From Paracoccaceae bacterium (GTDB lineage: Bacteria; Pseudomonadota; Alphaproteobacteria; Rhodobacterales; Rhodobacteraceae), in contig WRPH01000016.1 of NCBI GenBank assembly GCA_009773375.1, positions 60,033 to 124,032 of the forward strand: a DNA stretch of 64,000 bases. Direction: 5' to 3'. Shown here one piece after another: positions 1 to 10,369 of this stretch. The notes beneath the pieces are model-generated. The model saw only the letters and a list, made by a program, of their open reading frames with translations. It had not been told where the DNA came from and did no database searches. Each line of letters starts with the position of its first letter. Position 1 is the first letter of the stretch. The position numbers were made by a program, and so were the translations under genes.

Positions 1-1875
1 GAGGAACTGCCGGTTGCCTTGGGGCTGGTGCCGGGCGGCGAGCCGATCCATCCGCAAGCGCCGGGTAATCTGGCGTTTGATTTCAGCGCAGGCGACGAGG
101 CTGGCGTCGCGGCGGCACTGGCTGCTTCGGTGCATCGAGTGGCGTTGGATGTGGTGCATAACCGCATCATCGTCGCCGCGATGGAGCCGCGCGGGGCCTG
201 GGCCAGCTATGACGGGCGCCTGCATCTGTGCGTGAACGGCCAGGGCGTCTGGGTGCAAAAGCGCGAGTTGGCGCGGATGCTGGCGATGGATGCCAGCGAT
301 GTGCGGGTGACAAACCCGGATGTTGGCGGCGGCTTCGGCATGAAGGCGATGACCTACCCGGAATATATCTGCATCGCAGCGGCGGCGCGCGCCTTGCGCC
401 GTCCGGTGCGCTGGATGGCGGACCGAGCGGAATCGATGCTGACCGATAATGCCGGGCGCGACCTGATTGCGCGGGCGGAACTGGGCTTTGATGCCGATCT
501 GAAAATCACCGCCTACCGCGTTAACCTTGTGTCCAACCTTGGCGCGTATAACTCGCAATATGGCCAGGAAATTCAGTCGGAGTTGTTCGCGAAAGTGTTG
601 ACCGGGGTTTACGATATTCCTGTGGCACATCTGGGCGCGTTGGGGGTCTATTCCAACACCACGCCGGTTGATGCCTATCGCGGTGCCGGGCGGCCCGAGG
701 CGAACCTGACGATGGAACGGGTGATGGATCACGCCGCGCGGGTGTTGGGGGTGGACGGCGTTGATCTGCGGCTGCGCAATGTGATCCGCAGCTTTCCGCA
801 TCGGTTGCTGTCGGGCGAGGCGGTGGATTGCGGCGATTTCGCGCAGGTGCTGACGCTGGCGGCGGAACGCGGCGATCTGACGGGCTTTGCGGCGCGCAAG
901 GCAGGGTCGGCGGCGAAGGGGTTGCTGCGCGGCATCGGCATTGCCAGCTATCTGGAGGCGATTCTGGGCAGCCCGGTGGAAACCTCGCGCATTGTGATTG
1001 ACGCTGATGACGGGCTGACGATGTATGTCGGCACGCAATCGAACGGGCAGGGCCACGAGACGGTGTATACAAGCATGCTGGCCGAGGCGACCGGGGTTGA
1101 TCCGGGCCTGATCCGCATCGTGCAGGGCGACAGCGACAGAATCAGTCATGGCGGCGGCACGGGCGGGTCACGCTCGGTGACGGTGCAGGGCACGGCGACG
1201 CGGGCGACTGTGGCCGCGCTGATCAAAGGGTTGACCGAATTTCTGGAAACCGATGTCGGCGTCAAGGGAGTGAGTTTCAGCGACCACATCTTTGCTGCGC
1301 CGGGTTCAAACATGCGGCTGACGCTGGCCGAGGCTGCGGAATGGGCGCGCGAAAAGGGCCGCACCGATCTGCTGGACGTGGCGCAAACCATTGAATTGCC
1401 AGCCGGTTCCTTCCCCAATGGCTGCCATGTGGCCGAAGTGGAAATTGATCCCCAGACCGGCGATTTGAGGCTTGCGCGCTACACTGTGGTCGATGATTTT
1501 GGCAATCTGATGGCCCCGGATCTGGTCGCGGGGCAGGTGCATGGTGGCGTGGCGCAGGGTTTTGGTCAGGCGGTGACCGAGGCGGCGATTTATGATGAAA
1601 ACGGTCAGTTGCTGACCGGCAGCTTGATGGACTACGCGCTGCCGCGTGCCTCGGATTTGCCGTTTTTCGAGATACATCATGCGCCTACGATCACAAATAC
1701 CAACCCTTTGGGGATGAAGGGCTGCGGCGAGGCGGGAACGGTGGGGTCATGCGGTGCGATTTCAAATGCCGTGCTGGATGCGTTGGCGGCGCGCGGGGTG
1801 ACGCGGGTGGACATGCCGTTTACGCCGTCGCGGATCTGGCACTGGTTGAAGGAGGCGCAAACTGTCGCTGATTGA
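1..1875 (+). CDS. Molybdopterin-binding large subunit, xanthine dehydrogenase/CO dehydrogenase-like family (5' end outside window)
   Basis: The reading frame is open from base 1, so the N-terminus lies upstream of the window. The protein belongs to the large-subunit family of molybdenum hydroxylases (xanthine dehydrogenase, aldehyde oxidase, CoxL). Visible family marks are GGGFG near 325-340, AYRGAGRPE near 675-700, and the C-terminal GCGEAGT block near 1720-1750, whose Glu is the expected catalytic base. The active-site loop is not the AYRCSFR of true form-I CO dehydrogenase, so a CO substrate is not supported. Such subunits work with FeS and FAD subunits, which must lie to the left. The stop at 1873-1875 overlaps the likely start of the next gene, suggesting translational coupling. 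The substrate cannot be told from the sequence. Confidence 0.9.
   Translation, partial: EELPVALGLVPGGEPIHPQAPGNLAFDFSAGDEAGVAAALAASVHRVALDVVHNRIIVAAMEPRGAWASYDGRLHLCVNGQGVWVQKRELARMLAMDASDVRVTNPDVGGGFGMKAMTYPEYICIAAAARALRRPVRWMADRAESMLTDNAGRDLIARAELGFDADLKITAYRVNLVSNLGAYNSQYGQEIQSELFAKVLTGVYDIPVAHLGALGVYSNTTPVDAYRGAGRPEANLTMERVMDHAARVLGVDGVDLRLRNVIRSFPHRLLSGEAVDCGDFAQVLTLAAERGDLTGFAARKAGSAAKGLLRGIGIASYLEAILGSPVETSRIVIDADDGLTMYVGTQSNGQGHETVYTSMLAEATGVDPGLIRIVQGDSDRISHGGGTGGSRSVTVQGTATRATVAALIKGLTEFLETDVGVKGVSFSDHIFAAPGSNMRLTLAEAAEWAREKGRTDLLDVAQTIELPAGSFPNGCHVAEVEIDPQTGDLRLARYTVVDDFGNLMAPDLVAGQVHGGVAQGFGQAVTEAAIYDENGQLLTGSLMDYALPRASDLPFFEIHHAPTITNTNPLGMKGCGEAGTVGSCGAISNAVLDALAARGVTRVDMPFTPSRIWHWLKEAQTVAD
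1849..1864 (+). promoter_or_regulatory. Shine-Dalgarno and CTG start of the DUF2235 gene
   Basis: AAGGAGG at 1849-1855, six bases (CGCAAA), then CTG at 1862-1864. This is a textbook ribosome-binding site placed inside the end of the upstream gene. No ATG, GTG or TTG lies in frame before GTG 1970, so CTG is the best-supported start. This is inference from spacing; it has not been tested. Confidence 0.5.
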
Positions 1876-2941
1876 CCGATTTTGGCAGTGGTGGCGCGGT
1901 CATCCGACCGTTGAAACCGAACCCGCCGCCGCCCCCGAACCGGGGCGCAAGCGCGGCGTTGTCGATCATGTGATCATTCTGGATGGCACGCTCTCCTCGC
2001 TAGAACCGGGGCACGAGGGGAATTGCGGGCTGATTTACCATCTGTTGACCGCAGGCGGCCGGTCGGCGCATCGCACGGTTTACTATGAACCGGGGCTGCA
2101 ATGGGAAGGCTGGGGTCAAGCCATGAACCTTGTGCAGGGCCGCGGCATCAATCGCCAGATTCGCCGAGCCTATGGCTGGCTGGCCAGCCACTACCGCGAG
2201 GGCGACCGGATTTTCCTGATCGGCTATTCGCGCGGGGCCTATGCGGTGCGGTCTTTGGCCGGGGTGATCGACCGCGTCGGCCTGCTGAAACGCGACCATG
2301 CCACCGAACGCGGTGTGACGCTGGCCTATCGCCACTATCAGGCCGGGGCAAACTCGGGGGCGAGCCGCGCCTTTGCGCAGCGGTTTTGCCACCCGCAGGC
2401 ACCGATTCAGATGGTCGGGGTGTTTGATACCGTCAAGGCGCTCGGCCTGCCGCTGCCGCTGTTATGGATGCTGACCGACAAGCAGCATGCCTTTCACAAC
2501 CACCATCTGGGCCCGTCGATTCAGCACGGGTTTCAAGCGCTTGCGATCCACGAAACCCGTTCGGTGTTTGAGCCGGTGCTGTGGGAATGCCCGCCGGGTT
2601 GGCCGGGGAACGTGCAGCAGATGTGGTTTCGCGGCGCGCATGGCGATATTGGCGGCATGATTGGCGGCGAACAGGCGGCGCGGCTCTTGGCGAATATTCC
2701 GCTGGTCTGGATGCTGGAACGGGCGGAAACCGTGGGGCTTGATCTGCCCGAAGGCTGGCGGGGCCGGTTTGCCTGCGATGCCAAGGCACCGATGGTCGGC
2801 ACGATGCGCGGCTGGGGCATGTTGTTCGTGCTGCGACGCAAACGGGTGATCGGGCGCGATCCATCGGAGGCGATCCACCCCTCGGCAGAGGGCCAGCGCC
2901 CGTTCAGTTGGACGCCGTGGCCGCTGACCCGGCTCTTTTGA
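1862..2941 (+). CDS. DUF2235 alpha/beta-hydrolase (Tle1-like catalytic domain)
   Basis: DUF2235 proteins are alpha/beta hydrolases related to the catalytic part of type VI secretion phospholipases; many chromosomal members have no known substrate. The nucleophile elbow GYSRGA, the acid in GVFDTVKALG and a late His in AHGDIGG are all visible. I chose CTG 1862 because a perfect AAGGAGG lies six bases upstream. A conventional GTG start at 1970 would cut about 36 residues, including an aromatic stretch (FWQWW) and a Pro/Ala linker. No VgrG, PAAR or immunity gene is nearby, so a toxin-effector role is not supported here. It is coupled to the molybdopterin-subunit gene by a short overlap. The family call is firm; the biological role is unknown. 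Confidence 0.75.
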   Translation: MSLIDRFWQWWRGHPTVETEPAAAPEPGRKRGVVDHVIILDGTLSSLEPGHEGNCGLIYHLLTAGGRSAHRTVYYEPGLQWEGWGQAMNLVQGRGINRQIRRAYGWLASHYREGDRIFLIGYSRGAYAVRSLAGVIDRVGLLKRDHATERGVTLAYRHYQAGANSGASRAFAQRFCHPQAPIQMVGVFDTVKALGLPLPLLWMLTDKQHAFHNHHLGPSIQHGFQALAIHETRSVFEPVLWECPPGWPGNVQQMWFRGAHGDIGGMIGGEQAARLLANIPLVWMLERAETVGLDLPEGWRGRFACDAKAPMVGTMRGWGMLFVLRRKRVIGRDPSEAIHPSAEGQRPFSWTPWPLTRLF

Positions 2942-2995
2942 CTTTACCTTTGCCGGTTTGATCAAATATCCTGCGTCACAAATGGGGAGCCGTTC

Positions 2996-3868
2996 ATGCG
3001 CAATGTCACCGTCGCCGCCACGCAGTTTGCTTGCAGCTGGGATCTGCCCGCCAACGCCGACAAGGCTGAAAGTCTGATCCGGCAGGCCGCCGCGAAAGGC
3101 GCGCAAGTTATTCTTATTCAAGAACTTTTCGCCGCTCCCTATTTCTGCATCGAAGAACGGGCAGAGTATTTCCCGCTGGCGTTGCCGATGCAGAACCACC
3201 CGTTGATCGCGCGGTTTTCGGGCCTTGCGCGGGAATTGGGTGTGGTGCTGCCCTGTTCCTATTTTGAAAAAGCCGGGCAGGCGCATTTCAATTCGATGGC
3301 GATGATCGACGCCGATGGCCGGGTGCTGGGAAATTACCGCAAGACCCATATTCCGCAGGGTCCGGGCTATGAGGAGAAGTATTATTTCTCGCCCGGCGAT
3401 ACCGGCTACAAGGTGTGGGCTACGGCGTTTGGCCGGATCGGTGTGGGCATTTGCTGGGACCAGTGGTTTCCGGAATGCGCGCGCTCGATGGCGTTGCAGG
3501 GCGCAGAAATGCTGCTCTATCCAACCGCGATCGGGTCGGAGCCGCCCAGCCCCGGCTATGACAGCCAACCCCATTGGGAGATTTGCATGCGCGGCCATGC
3601 CGGGGCGAATATCCTGCCGGTAATCGCCTCTAACCGGATCGGTACGGAAGTGGCACCGGGCGGCACCGAGGTGACGTTTTACGGCAGCAGCTTTATCGCC
3701 GACCACATGGGCCAGCTGGTCGCCAAGGCTGGTCGGGATGCCGAAGAGGTGCTGGTGGCAAGCTTCGATCTGGATGCGATCGCGGCCTTGCGCGCCAGTT
3801 GGGGGCTGTTCCGCGACCGTCGTCCCGAGACCTATGACGCGCTGGCAACGCTGGACGGGCGCGGCTAA
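2996..3868 (+). CDS. aguB: N-carbamoylputrescine amidase
   Basis: A 290-residue nitrilase-superfamily amidohydrolase. The Glu-Lys-Cys triad is visible as E43 (IQELF), K116 (NYRKTHIP) and C153 (GICWDQWFPE). The length and the motifs GPGYEEKYYF and PHWEICMRGHA match N-carbamoylputrescine amidases, which release putrescine, CO2 and ammonia in the agmatine route to polyamines. ATG 2996 follows GGGGAG at a workable distance. No agmatine deiminase is adjacent. It is interesting that a putrescine-degradation gene set lies about 50 kb away in the same window, but the two are not physically linked. Its 3' end just overlaps the convergent DUF1624 gene. Confidence 0.88.
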   Translation: MRNVTVAATQFACSWDLPANADKAESLIRQAAAKGAQVILIQELFAAPYFCIEERAEYFPLALPMQNHPLIARFSGLARELGVVLPCSYFEKAGQAHFNSMAMIDADGRVLGNYRKTHIPQGPGYEEKYYFSPGDTGYKVWATAFGRIGVGICWDQWFPECARSMALQGAEMLLYPTAIGSEPPSPGYDSQPHWEICMRGHAGANILPVIASNRIGTEVAPGGTEVTFYGSSFIADHMGQLVAKAGRDAEEVLVASFDLDAIAALRASWGLFRDRRPETYDALATLDGRG

Positions 3869-4575
3869 AGCCGGGTGTAGGCCCAGACAAGGCCCATCAG
3901 AATCGGCTGATGGATCAGATAGATCAGCAGGCTGTGGCGGCCGGGCCAGCTCAGGCTGTGTATCAGCGGCGTTGCCGGGCGGCTAAGGCTTTGCCACAGG
4001 CCGGTTTTTGAGCCGAACCGGCCCAGAGCAATGCCAAGCAGGGTGGCCGCGAACCATGGAAAAACCGGCTCGAAATCCATGGTGTAGGCCGGTTCGGTGG
4101 CAAGGCCCAGAAAGCGCAACAGAGGGGCATTGAAGGCCTCGCTTTTCCACAAGTACGACCCGGCGATGAAACCGGCGGCAATCAGCGTGGTGACAGGCGC
4201 GGGTAAGCGCAGCGTAGCAAGACCAAGCAGGCTATAGAGTGCGATCGCGTGCAAGATACCGAAATAGATGTAATAGTCCGGCATGGCGATACGGGTGGCG
4301 AGGCTGACAGCGGCGGCGGCGGCCGCGAGCTTGCCAAACCGCCGCCAGAACGCGGGCCAGCGGATCGCTTGGCCATGCGCCAGCCATAACCCGACCCCGG
4401 CCAGCAGCAGGAAACTGCCTGCAACAAGGCGGGCGTGATAGTAGAACAGCGGCGTCGCTGCATAATCGCGCGGGATCACCCCGAACATCACCAGATCATA
4501 GCTGAAATGAAACGCAATCATCCCCAACACGGCGGCGCTGCGGATCAGGTCAAGCAGGGGGATGCGGTGTGGCAT
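3865..4575 (-). CDS. DUF1624 membrane protein (heparan-alpha-glucosaminide N-acetyltransferase-like catalytic domain)
   Basis: A polytopic inner-membrane protein of about 236 residues. The N-terminus after the chosen Met reads IPLLDLIRSAAVLGMIAFHF, which carries the R-x8-H arrangement shared by YeiB/DUF1624 acyltransferases. About seven hydrophobic segments follow, and the C-terminal HSLLIYLIHQPIL is typical of the family. ATG 4575 was preferred over an in-frame codon at 4629, because the extra 18 residues are polar and lack family character. The substrate is unknown; related proteins move acetyl groups across membranes. The gene is convergent with aguB and overlaps it by 4 bases. Confidence 0.8.
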   Translation of the reverse strand: MPHRIPLLDLIRSAAVLGMIAFHFSYDLVMFGVIPRDYAATPLFYYHARLVAGSFLLLAGVGLWLAHGQAIRWPAFWRRFGKLAAAAAAVSLATRIAMPDYYIYFGILHAIALYSLLGLATLRLPAPVTTLIAAGFIAGSYLWKSEAFNAPLLRFLGLATEPAYTMDFEPVFPWFAATLLGIALGRFGSKTGLWQSLSRPATPLIHSLSWPGRHSLLIYLIHQPILMGLVWAYTRL

Positions 4576-4658
4576 GGGCGGGCCTTCTGGTTCGGCCCGC
4601 AAGGTCGCAGGTTGACCCGAACGAAGCAAGACCCGATGGCCGATGGCAACGAGACAGC

Positions 4659-4687
4659 AAAAGGGCGGCCCTGTAGGCCGCCCTTTG
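4659..4687 (-). terminator. Terminator of gltA
   Basis: Perfect 11-bp arms AAAGGGCGGCC (4660-4670) and GGCCGCCCTTT (4676-4686) with a 5-base loop lie just beyond the gltA stop. On the minus strand the stem is followed by TTTT. This is a classical intrinsic terminator. Confidence 0.85.
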
Positions 4688-4691
4688 TGGT

Positions 4692-5987
4692 TCAGCGATG
4701 CTTCACATCAACATAATCGCGCTTTGGCGAGCCGACATACAGCTGGCGCGGACGACCGATTTTCTGATTCTTCTCGGCGATCATCTCTTTCCACTGCGAA
4801 ATCCAGCCGACGGTGCGCGAAATCGCGAAGATCGGCGTGAACATCGAGGTCGGGAAGCCCATCGCATCCAGAATGATGCCCGAGTAGAAATCAACGTTCG
4901 GATAAAGCTTTTTCGAGATGAAATAATCATCCGACAGCGCGATCCGCTCCAGCTCTTTCGCGACTTGCAGCGTCGGGTTGTTGTGGATGCCAAGCAGTTC
5001 CAGCACCTCGTCTGCCGATTCCTTCATCACCGTCGCGCGGGGATCGAAATTTTTATAGACGCGGTGGCCAAAGCCCATCAGCCGGAAGCCGGAATTCTTG
5101 TCCTTGGCCTTGGCGATATATTCCGGGATGCGAGCCACGGTGCCGATTTCACGCAGCATTTCAAGGCAGGCCTGGTTGGCCCCGCCATGCGCCGGACCCC
5201 AAAGGCAAGCGATGCCCGCTGCAATGCAGGCAAACGGGTTGGCACCCGAAGACCCTGCCAGACGCACCGTCGAGGTCGAGGCGTTCTGTTCGTGATCGGC
5301 GTGCAGCATCATGATGCGGTCCATCGCCCTGGCGAGAACCGGGTTTACGACATAGTCCTCGGCCGGAACCGAGAAGCACATATGCAGGAAATTGCCCGCG
5401 TAGGACAAAGAATTCTTTGGGTAAACAAAGGGTTGCCCGACCGAATATTTGTAGGCCATCGCCGCAATCGTCGGCAGCTTGGCCACCATGCGAATGGCGG
5501 CAACTTCGCGCTGCCACGGGTCGTTGATATCAAGCGAGTCGTGGTAGAACGCCGACATCGCGCCAACCACACCAACCATGGTTGCCATCGGGTGGCTGTC
5601 GCGGCGGAAGCCACGGAAGAACATGTGGATTTGTTCGTGCAGCATAGTGTGGCGCGTCACGCGGCCTTCAAAATCGGCCAGCTGGGCGGCGTTCGGCAGT
5701 TCACCATACAGCAACAGGTAGCACACCTCGAGATAGGACGATTCGGCAGCGAGCTGTTCGATCGGATAGCCGCGGTGCAACAGTTCGCCCTTGTCACCGT
5801 CGATGAAGGTGATCGCGCTTTCGCAAGCCGCGGTCGAGGTGAAGCCAGGGTCAAAGGTGAACACGTCGGCTTGGTCATAAAGTTTGCGGATATCAACAAC
5901 TTGAGGCCCCAGCGTCGGCTTGTACACCGGCAGGTCGTAGGACTTTCCGTCAAGGCTCAGCGTCGCGGTCTTGGTCTGTTCGGCCAT
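4692..5987 (-). CDS. gltA: Citrate synthase (type II, hexameric family)
   Basis: A 431-residue citrate synthase condensing acetyl-CoA and oxaloacetate at the entry of the TCA cycle. The catalytic His lies in HADHEQNAS, the second His in [14 protein letters not shown], and the conserved [12 protein letters not shown] is present. Length and an N-terminal beta-rich extension (residues 1-60) match the Gram-negative type II enzyme, which is usually NADH-sensitive. It lies 75 bases downstream of gltX on the same strand and ends at a strong terminator, so the two could share transcripts. The gltX-gltA order is common in Rhodobacterales as far as I know. Confidence 0.97.
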   Translation of the reverse strand: MAEQTKTATLSLDGKSYDLPVYKPTLGPQVVDIRKLYDQADVFTFDPGFTSTAACESAITFIDGDKGELLHRGYPIEQLAAESSYLEVCYLLLYGELPNAAQLADFEGRVTRHTMLHEQIHMFFRGFRRDSHPMATMVGVVGAMSAFYHDSLDINDPWQREVAAIRMVAKLPTIAAMAYKYSVGQPFVYPKNSLSYAGNFLHMCFSVPAEDYVVNPVLARAMDRIMMLHADHEQNASTSTVRLAGSSGANPFACIAAGIACLWGPAHGGANQACLEMLREIGTVARIPEYIAKAKDKNSGFRLMGFGHRVYKNFDPRATVMKESADEVLELLGIHNNPTLQVAKELERIALSDDYFISKKLYPNVDFYSGIILDAMGFPTSMFTPIFAISRTVGWISQWKEMIAEKNQKIGRPRQLYVGSPKRDYVDVKHR

Positions 5988-6062
5988 CTCTCATCCCCCA
6001 ATGGAAGCCGCCCCCAAGGTTGTGGGGAAGGCTTGGTTCCGGTTCGGCAGGGGAAGGGGCGG

Positions 6063-7478
6063 TCAGGCCGCCGCATCCTCCAGCCGCGCAATCGTTTCGT
6101 TCTGACCGATGACCAGCATCATGTCATAAACGCTTGGCGTGGCGCTTCGCCCGGCCAGAGCGGCCCGCAGCGGAGCGGCGAGTTTGCCAAAGCCGATCCC
6201 GTAATCAGCAGCAACGTCGTTCAGGATCGGTTCCAGCGCGTCCTTTGTCCATCTAACATTTTGCAGGCGCGGCGTCAACGATTTCAGTATACCACGGGAT
6301 ACCGTATCCAGTGACTTGCCCGAAACCTCATCCGCGACCACCGGGCGCGAAATCAGCGCAAAGTGAGCCTTTTCAAGCAGTTCCGGGAAGGTCTTCGCGC
6401 GGTCTTTTACGCAGTACAGCGCCTGCGCCAAAAGCTGTTTTTGCGCGGGAGACAGGGCCGGGCGCTTGGCAGCAACCAGAAAACCTTCAATTTCATGCAG
6501 CAGTGCAGCATTGTCGGCCATGGCGATGTGATGGCCACAGGTATTTTCCAGCTTCTTGAAATCAAGCCGGGCCGGGGCGCGGCCAATTCCCGACAGATCG
6601 AACATCTGCATCGCTTCGGCGCTGGTGAAAATCTCGGCATCGCCATGCGCCCAACCGAGCCGCGTCAGATAGTTCCGCATCCCGGCGGCGGGGTAGCCCA
6701 TCGCCTGATACTCCTCGACCCCGGTTGCGCCATGGCGTTTCGACAGTTTCTTGCCATCGGGGCCGTGAATCAGCGGAATATGCGCCCAGACCGGGATTTC
6801 CCAGCCCATCGCGTCATAGATCATCTGCTGGCGCGCGGCGTTGTTCAGGTGATCATCCCCCCGGATAACATGCGTGACGCCCATGTCGTGATCATCCACG
6901 ACAACAGCCAACATGTAGGTTGGCGTAGCATCCGAGCGTAAACAAATCATATCATCCAGCGTCGAATTCTGGATCACCACACGACCCTGCACGGTATCAT
7001 GGATCACGGTTTCGCCGCTGCGCGGGGCCTTCATGCGGATGACATAAGGCGCATCCGGAAAGGTGGCGGGATCGGCATCGCGCCACGGGCTTTGGAACAG
7101 CGCATAGGTACCGCGCGCCTCGGCCTCGGCGCGGAAGGCTGCGATTTCCTCTTGCGTACTGAAGCACTTATAGGCCGTTCCTCGCGCAAGCATCTGATGC
7201 GCAACCTCGGCATGGCGGTCCTTGCGGGCGAACTGGCTGACGACCTCGCCATCCCAATCAAGGCCCAGCCAGGTCAGGCCGCGCAGGATCGCCGCCGTGG
7301 CTTCCGGGGTGGAGCGTTCACGGTCGGTATCTTCAATGCGAAGCAAAAACGTGCCGCCGCGCCCGCGCGCATAAAGCCAGTTGAACAGCGCCGTCCGACC
7401 GCCGCCGATGTGCAGATAGCCGGTGGGCGAAGGGGCAAAGCGGGTAACAACTGGACGGGTTTCGGGGGGACGGGACAT
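6063..7478 (-). CDS. gltX: Glutamyl-tRNA synthetase
   Basis: A class I aminoacyl-tRNA synthetase of 471 residues. The HIGH-type signature appears as [13 protein letters not shown] near residue 22 and the KMSKS-type loop as KLSKRHG near residue 245. The [14 protein letters not shown] opening is diagnostic for GluRS. Many alphaproteobacteria carry two gltX paralogues, one of them able to charge tRNA-Gln; the sequence here does not tell which this is. Start ATG 7478 sits in a short 76-base region shared with the divergent comEC gene. Confidence 0.96.
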   Translation of the reverse strand: MSRPPETRPVVTRFAPSPTGYLHIGGGRTALFNWLYARGRGGTFLLRIEDTDRERSTPEATAAILRGLTWLGLDWDGEVVSQFARKDRHAEVAHQMLARGTAYKCFSTQEEIAAFRAEAEARGTYALFQSPWRDADPATFPDAPYVIRMKAPRSGETVIHDTVQGRVVIQNSTLDDMICLRSDATPTYMLAVVVDDHDMGVTHVIRGDDHLNNAARQQMIYDAMGWEIPVWAHIPLIHGPDGKKLSKRHGATGVEEYQAMGYPAAGMRNYLTRLGWAHGDAEIFTSAEAMQMFDLSGIGRAPARLDFKKLENTCGHHIAMADNAALLHEIEGFLVAAKRPALSPAQKQLLAQALYCVKDRAKTFPELLEKAHFALISRPVVADEVSGKSLDTVSRGILKSLTPRLQNVRWTKDALEPILNDVAADYGIGFGKLAAPLRAALAGRSATPSVYDMMLVIGQNETIARLEDAAA

Positions 7479-7554
7479 GGGGCGTTAACCTTTCGGAAAC
7501 CTGAGCGGCAGTAGGATCGGCGCAGCTTTAGGCAAATGTGGGGGGCAAAACAAG

Positions 7555-9609
7555 GTGGCGGGGCGGAATGGCATCTGGCTTTGGCCGCTGCGTGTCTTGG
7601 CCATTGCGATCTGGTTTGCCCTGCCGTTTGAACCGGGGCTGACGTTTTATATCGTCTGCCTTGTCGGATTTCTCGGCCTGGTCGCAGCGTATCTCTGGGG
7701 GCCAGAGCTGGCGCACCCCGTGATGGTGATCCTGGCCTGCCTGCTTGCCGGTGCCTTGGCGGCAGGCGCGCGCGCGCATCTGGTGGCCGCGCCTATGCTG
7801 GAGTTTCGCTACTATGGTGCGGTGCAGGGCCGAATCATCGAAATCGACCGGTCACAATCCGATGCGCTGCGGATCACCCTGGATCAGGTGGTGTTGCAGG
7901 CTGTGCCGCCCGACAAAACGCCGCTGATGGTGCGCATTTCGTTGCATGGCCAGAAGGCTGGCTTTGATCCGGGACAGGTGGTGCTGCTGACGGCATCGCT
8001 TGCGGCACCCGAGGGGCCGGCAGAACCGGGCGGTTTCGATTTTCGTCGGATGGCATATTTCAAACGCTTGGGTGCTGTGGGCTATACCCGCAGCCCGGTG
8101 CTGCTGTGGGCGGAACCGGCGGCCGGAACCCAAGTCATTAACCGTTTGCGCACGCGCTTGTCGGCCGCACTGATGGCGACGGTACCGGGCGATGCGGGGG
8201 CATTTTCCTCGGGCGTGATGACGGGGGATCGCTCGGGCATCTCGCTGGCCACGGTCCAGGCGTTGCGTGACAGTAACCTTGCGCACTTGCTGGCAATTTC
8301 CGGCATGAACATGGCGTTTCTGACCGGATTTGTATTTGTGCTGCTGCGCTATGGGCTGGCCTTGATACCGCCGCTGGCGCTGCGGGTGAATTCGAAAAAG
8401 ATCGCCGCCGTGGTCGCCTTTGGGGTGGCGCTGTTCTATTTGCTGCTGTCTGGTGCGAATGTCGCGACTGAGCGGGCGTTTCTGATGGTCTGTGTCATGC
8501 TTGGGGCCGTTCTGTTCGACCGGCGCGCGCTGACGCTGCGTTCGGTGGCGCTGGCGGCGGTGGTCTTGTTGTTGATGGAACCGGAAAGCCTGGCAGAACC
8601 GGGGTTTCAGCTGTCTTTTGCCGCGACCGTGGTGTTAATCGCCGGGTTTGGCGCGCTGGACCGGCAAATCCTGCGCGAACGGTTGCCGCGCTGGCTGATG
8701 CCGGTGTTTACCTTGCTGCTGACCTCGGTTCTGGCCGGGATCGCGACAGCACCCTATGCCGCCGCAACCTTCAACCGCTTCACTGATTATGGCCTGCTTG
8801 CCAATTTGCTGACCGTGCCGGTGATGTCGGCTTTGATGGCGGCGGGGGCCGTGGCGGCGCTGTTGGCGCCGATCGGGCTTGCAGGCCCGGCGCTGTGGTT
8901 GATGGAATTGTCGGCGCGCTGGATCTTATGGGTGGCGCATTGGGTCGCCGGGTTGGAGGGAGCGGTGACACCAATCGTCGCGCCGGCGCCTTGGGTCATG
9001 CCGCTGCTCACTTTGGCCGGTGTCTGGCTGATTCTGTGGCGTGGCCGGGTGCGGTGGGCCGCGCTTGCCCCGCTGGTTTTGGGGCTGGGCCTATGGATAG
9101 GCACCGAGCGGCCTCAACTGTTGATTTCCAGCGATGGCACGCTTGTCGGTCTGCTATCGGGTGACGGGCGGGCGCTGTCTGCGCGCCGTGGTGCCGGGTT
9201 TACGGCAGATGCGTGGTTACAGGACGATGGCGATCTTGCAACGCAGCAACTGGCCTTCGGGCGGGCCGGGTTCAGCGGGCCAAAGGCTGCGCGGGCCTTT
9301 GAGGTAGAAGGCTGGCGCGGCATTGCTTTGGCCGGAAAGGTTGCGCCCGAGGCGCTGCGGGCTGCCTGTGCTGCGGCAGATCTGGTGGTCCTGCCGGCGG
9401 CGATTGAACCCGTTGACGTGGCAGCCGATGGCTGCCTCTTGGTGGATCGCAAGATGCTGGATCGGACCGGAGCGCTGGCGATTTCTGTGCAGGCAGACCA
9501 ATTGACGCTGCACCCGACGCGAACTGCGCCGCGCCTTTGGATGGCGGATCGTCCGATCTGGCAAAACCGCCGCCTGAGCAAACCGCGTGCTCTTGTGGCT
9601 GTTCAGTAG
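7555..9609 (+). CDS. comEC: ComEC/Rec2-family competence DNA channel
   Basis: A 684-residue polytopic membrane protein. The N-terminal third has a hydrophobic start and a DUF4131-like region. The competence core follows with [16 protein letters not shown] and about eight hydrophobic helices up to residue 510. ComEC carries single-stranded DNA across the inner membrane in transformation. The metallo-beta-lactamase domain of longer homologues is missing its HxHxD signature, so the C-terminal 170 residues are a degenerate or different domain, as in many alphaproteobacteria. GTG 7555 is the start in use here. It is convergent with lexA and overlaps its 3' end by 7 bases. Confidence 0.88.
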   Translation: MAGRNGIWLWPLRVLAIAIWFALPFEPGLTFYIVCLVGFLGLVAAYLWGPELAHPVMVILACLLAGALAAGARAHLVAAPMLEFRYYGAVQGRIIEIDRSQSDALRITLDQVVLQAVPPDKTPLMVRISLHGQKAGFDPGQVVLLTASLAAPEGPAEPGGFDFRRMAYFKRLGAVGYTRSPVLLWAEPAAGTQVINRLRTRLSAALMATVPGDAGAFSSGVMTGDRSGISLATVQALRDSNLAHLLAISGMNMAFLTGFVFVLLRYGLALIPPLALRVNSKKIAAVVAFGVALFYLLLSGANVATERAFLMVCVMLGAVLFDRRALTLRSVALAAVVLLLMEPESLAEPGFQLSFAATVVLIAGFGALDRQILRERLPRWLMPVFTLLLTSVLAGIATAPYAAATFNRFTDYGLLANLLTVPVMSALMAAGAVAALLAPIGLAGPALWLMELSARWILWVAHWVAGLEGAVTPIVAPAPWVMPLLTLAGVWLILWRGRVRWAALAPLVLGLGLWIGTERPQLLISSDGTLVGLLSGDGRALSARRGAGFTADAWLQDDGDLATQQLAFGRAGFSGPKAARAFEVEGWRGIALAGKVAPEALRAACAAADLVVLPAAIEPVDVAADGCLLVDRKMLDRTGALAISVQADQLTLHPTRTAPRLWMADRPIWQNRRLSKPRALVAVQ

Positions 9610-10289
9610 CTGCGGATCAGCCCCACCAAGCGGCCTTGCACCTTGACCATCTGGTCGGGGAACACGCGGGTTTCATAAGCGGGGTTGGCAGCTTCAAGCG
9701 CGATCATGCTGCCACGACGACGAAAGCGCTTCAGCGTCGCTTCGGAATCCTCGACAAGCGCCACTACGATATCGCCGTTTTCGGCGGTACTTTGTTCACG
9801 GATCACCACGATATCCCCATCGTTGATGCCGGCCTCGATCATCGAATCGCCCTTCACCTCCAGCGCGTAGTGCTGGCCGACACCTGACAACATCGAACCC
9901 GGCACTGCCACATGATGCGAAACATGCGAAATGGCGTCAATCGGCACACCGGCGGCGATGCGGCCCATGACGGGCAGTTCCATCGCATAAACCGCCTCGA
10001 TCGGCAGGGCAGCGCGCGGTGGATCAACCTTGTCACCCTTGATCAGTTTCGGCGAGAAGCCGGGGCGTTCCATTGCATCGGGAAGTTTAACAATTTCCAG
10101 CGCGCGGGCGCGGTGGGCAAGGCGACGGATGAAACCGCGTTCTTCCAGCGCAGTGATCAACCTGTGGATGCCGGATTTCGACCGCAGATCGAGGGCATCC
10201 TTCATTTCATCGAACGAGGGCGGAACACCGTCTTTGTCCATCCGGGTTTTAATGAAATCCAGCAATTCCAATTGCTTACGCGTCAGCAT
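9603..10289 (-). CDS. lexA: LexA repressor
   Basis: A 228-residue SOS repressor. Residues 1-65 form a winged helix ([13 protein letters not shown]). The self-cleavage site is A113-G114 (GRIAAGVP), with catalytic S149 (GDSMIEAG) and K187 (EATLKRF). The length and the [13 protein letters not shown] helix match the alphaproteobacterial LexA. ATG 10289 was chosen because family proteins begin MLTRKQ; an upstream in-frame codon would add 20 unrelated residues. A LexA box sits 32-46 bases upstream, so the gene is self-repressed. It is the last gene of the trpG-D-C-moaC-moeA run on the minus strand. Confidence 0.97.
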   Translation of the reverse strand: MLTRKQLELLDFIKTRMDKDGVPPSFDEMKDALDLRSKSGIHRLITALEERGFIRRLAHRARALEIVKLPDAMERPGFSPKLIKGDKVDPPRAALPIEAVYAMELPVMGRIAAGVPIDAISHVSHHVAVPGSMLSGVGQHYALEVKGDSMIEAGINDGDIVVIREQSTAENGDIVVALVEDSEATLKRFRRRGSMIALEAANPAYETRVFPDQMVKVQGRLVGLIRSY

Positions 10290-10320
10290 GCCGCAGCCCC
10301 CAGATCGGTGTTGTTGGTAT

Positions 10321-10335
10321 GTTCTGCCCGCGTTC
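10321..10335 (-). promoter_or_regulatory. LexA (SOS) box
   Basis: GTTC (10321-10324), seven bases, GTTC (10332-10335): an exact match to the alphaproteobacterial LexA operator GTTC-N7-GTTC. It lies between moeA and the lexA start, where an autoregulated lexA promoter is expected. Confidence 0.9.
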
Positions 10336-10369
10336 TTGGTTTGTGTCAAGCGTTATCCGAATCAGGGCG

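Noticed and set aside
1862..2941. Type VI secretion phospholipase effector.
   Set aside because: Only the DUF2235 hydrolase fold is shared; there is no VgrG, PAAR, adaptor or immunity gene near it.
2462..3706. Long open frames opposite real genes (also 4698-6314 plus, 10478-11560 plus, 14812-16050 minus, 17792-19273 plus, 25044-26567 minus, 28038-29135 minus, 52198-53961 plus).
   Set aside because: Each runs opposite or across a gene with clear family motifs, has Arg/His/Gln-rich composition without domains, and reflects the lack of stops in high-GC antisense frames.
7555..9609. A full-length ComEC with a C-terminal metallo-beta-lactamase domain.
   Set aside because: No HxHxD-type metal site is visible in the last 170 residues, so only the channel part is supported.
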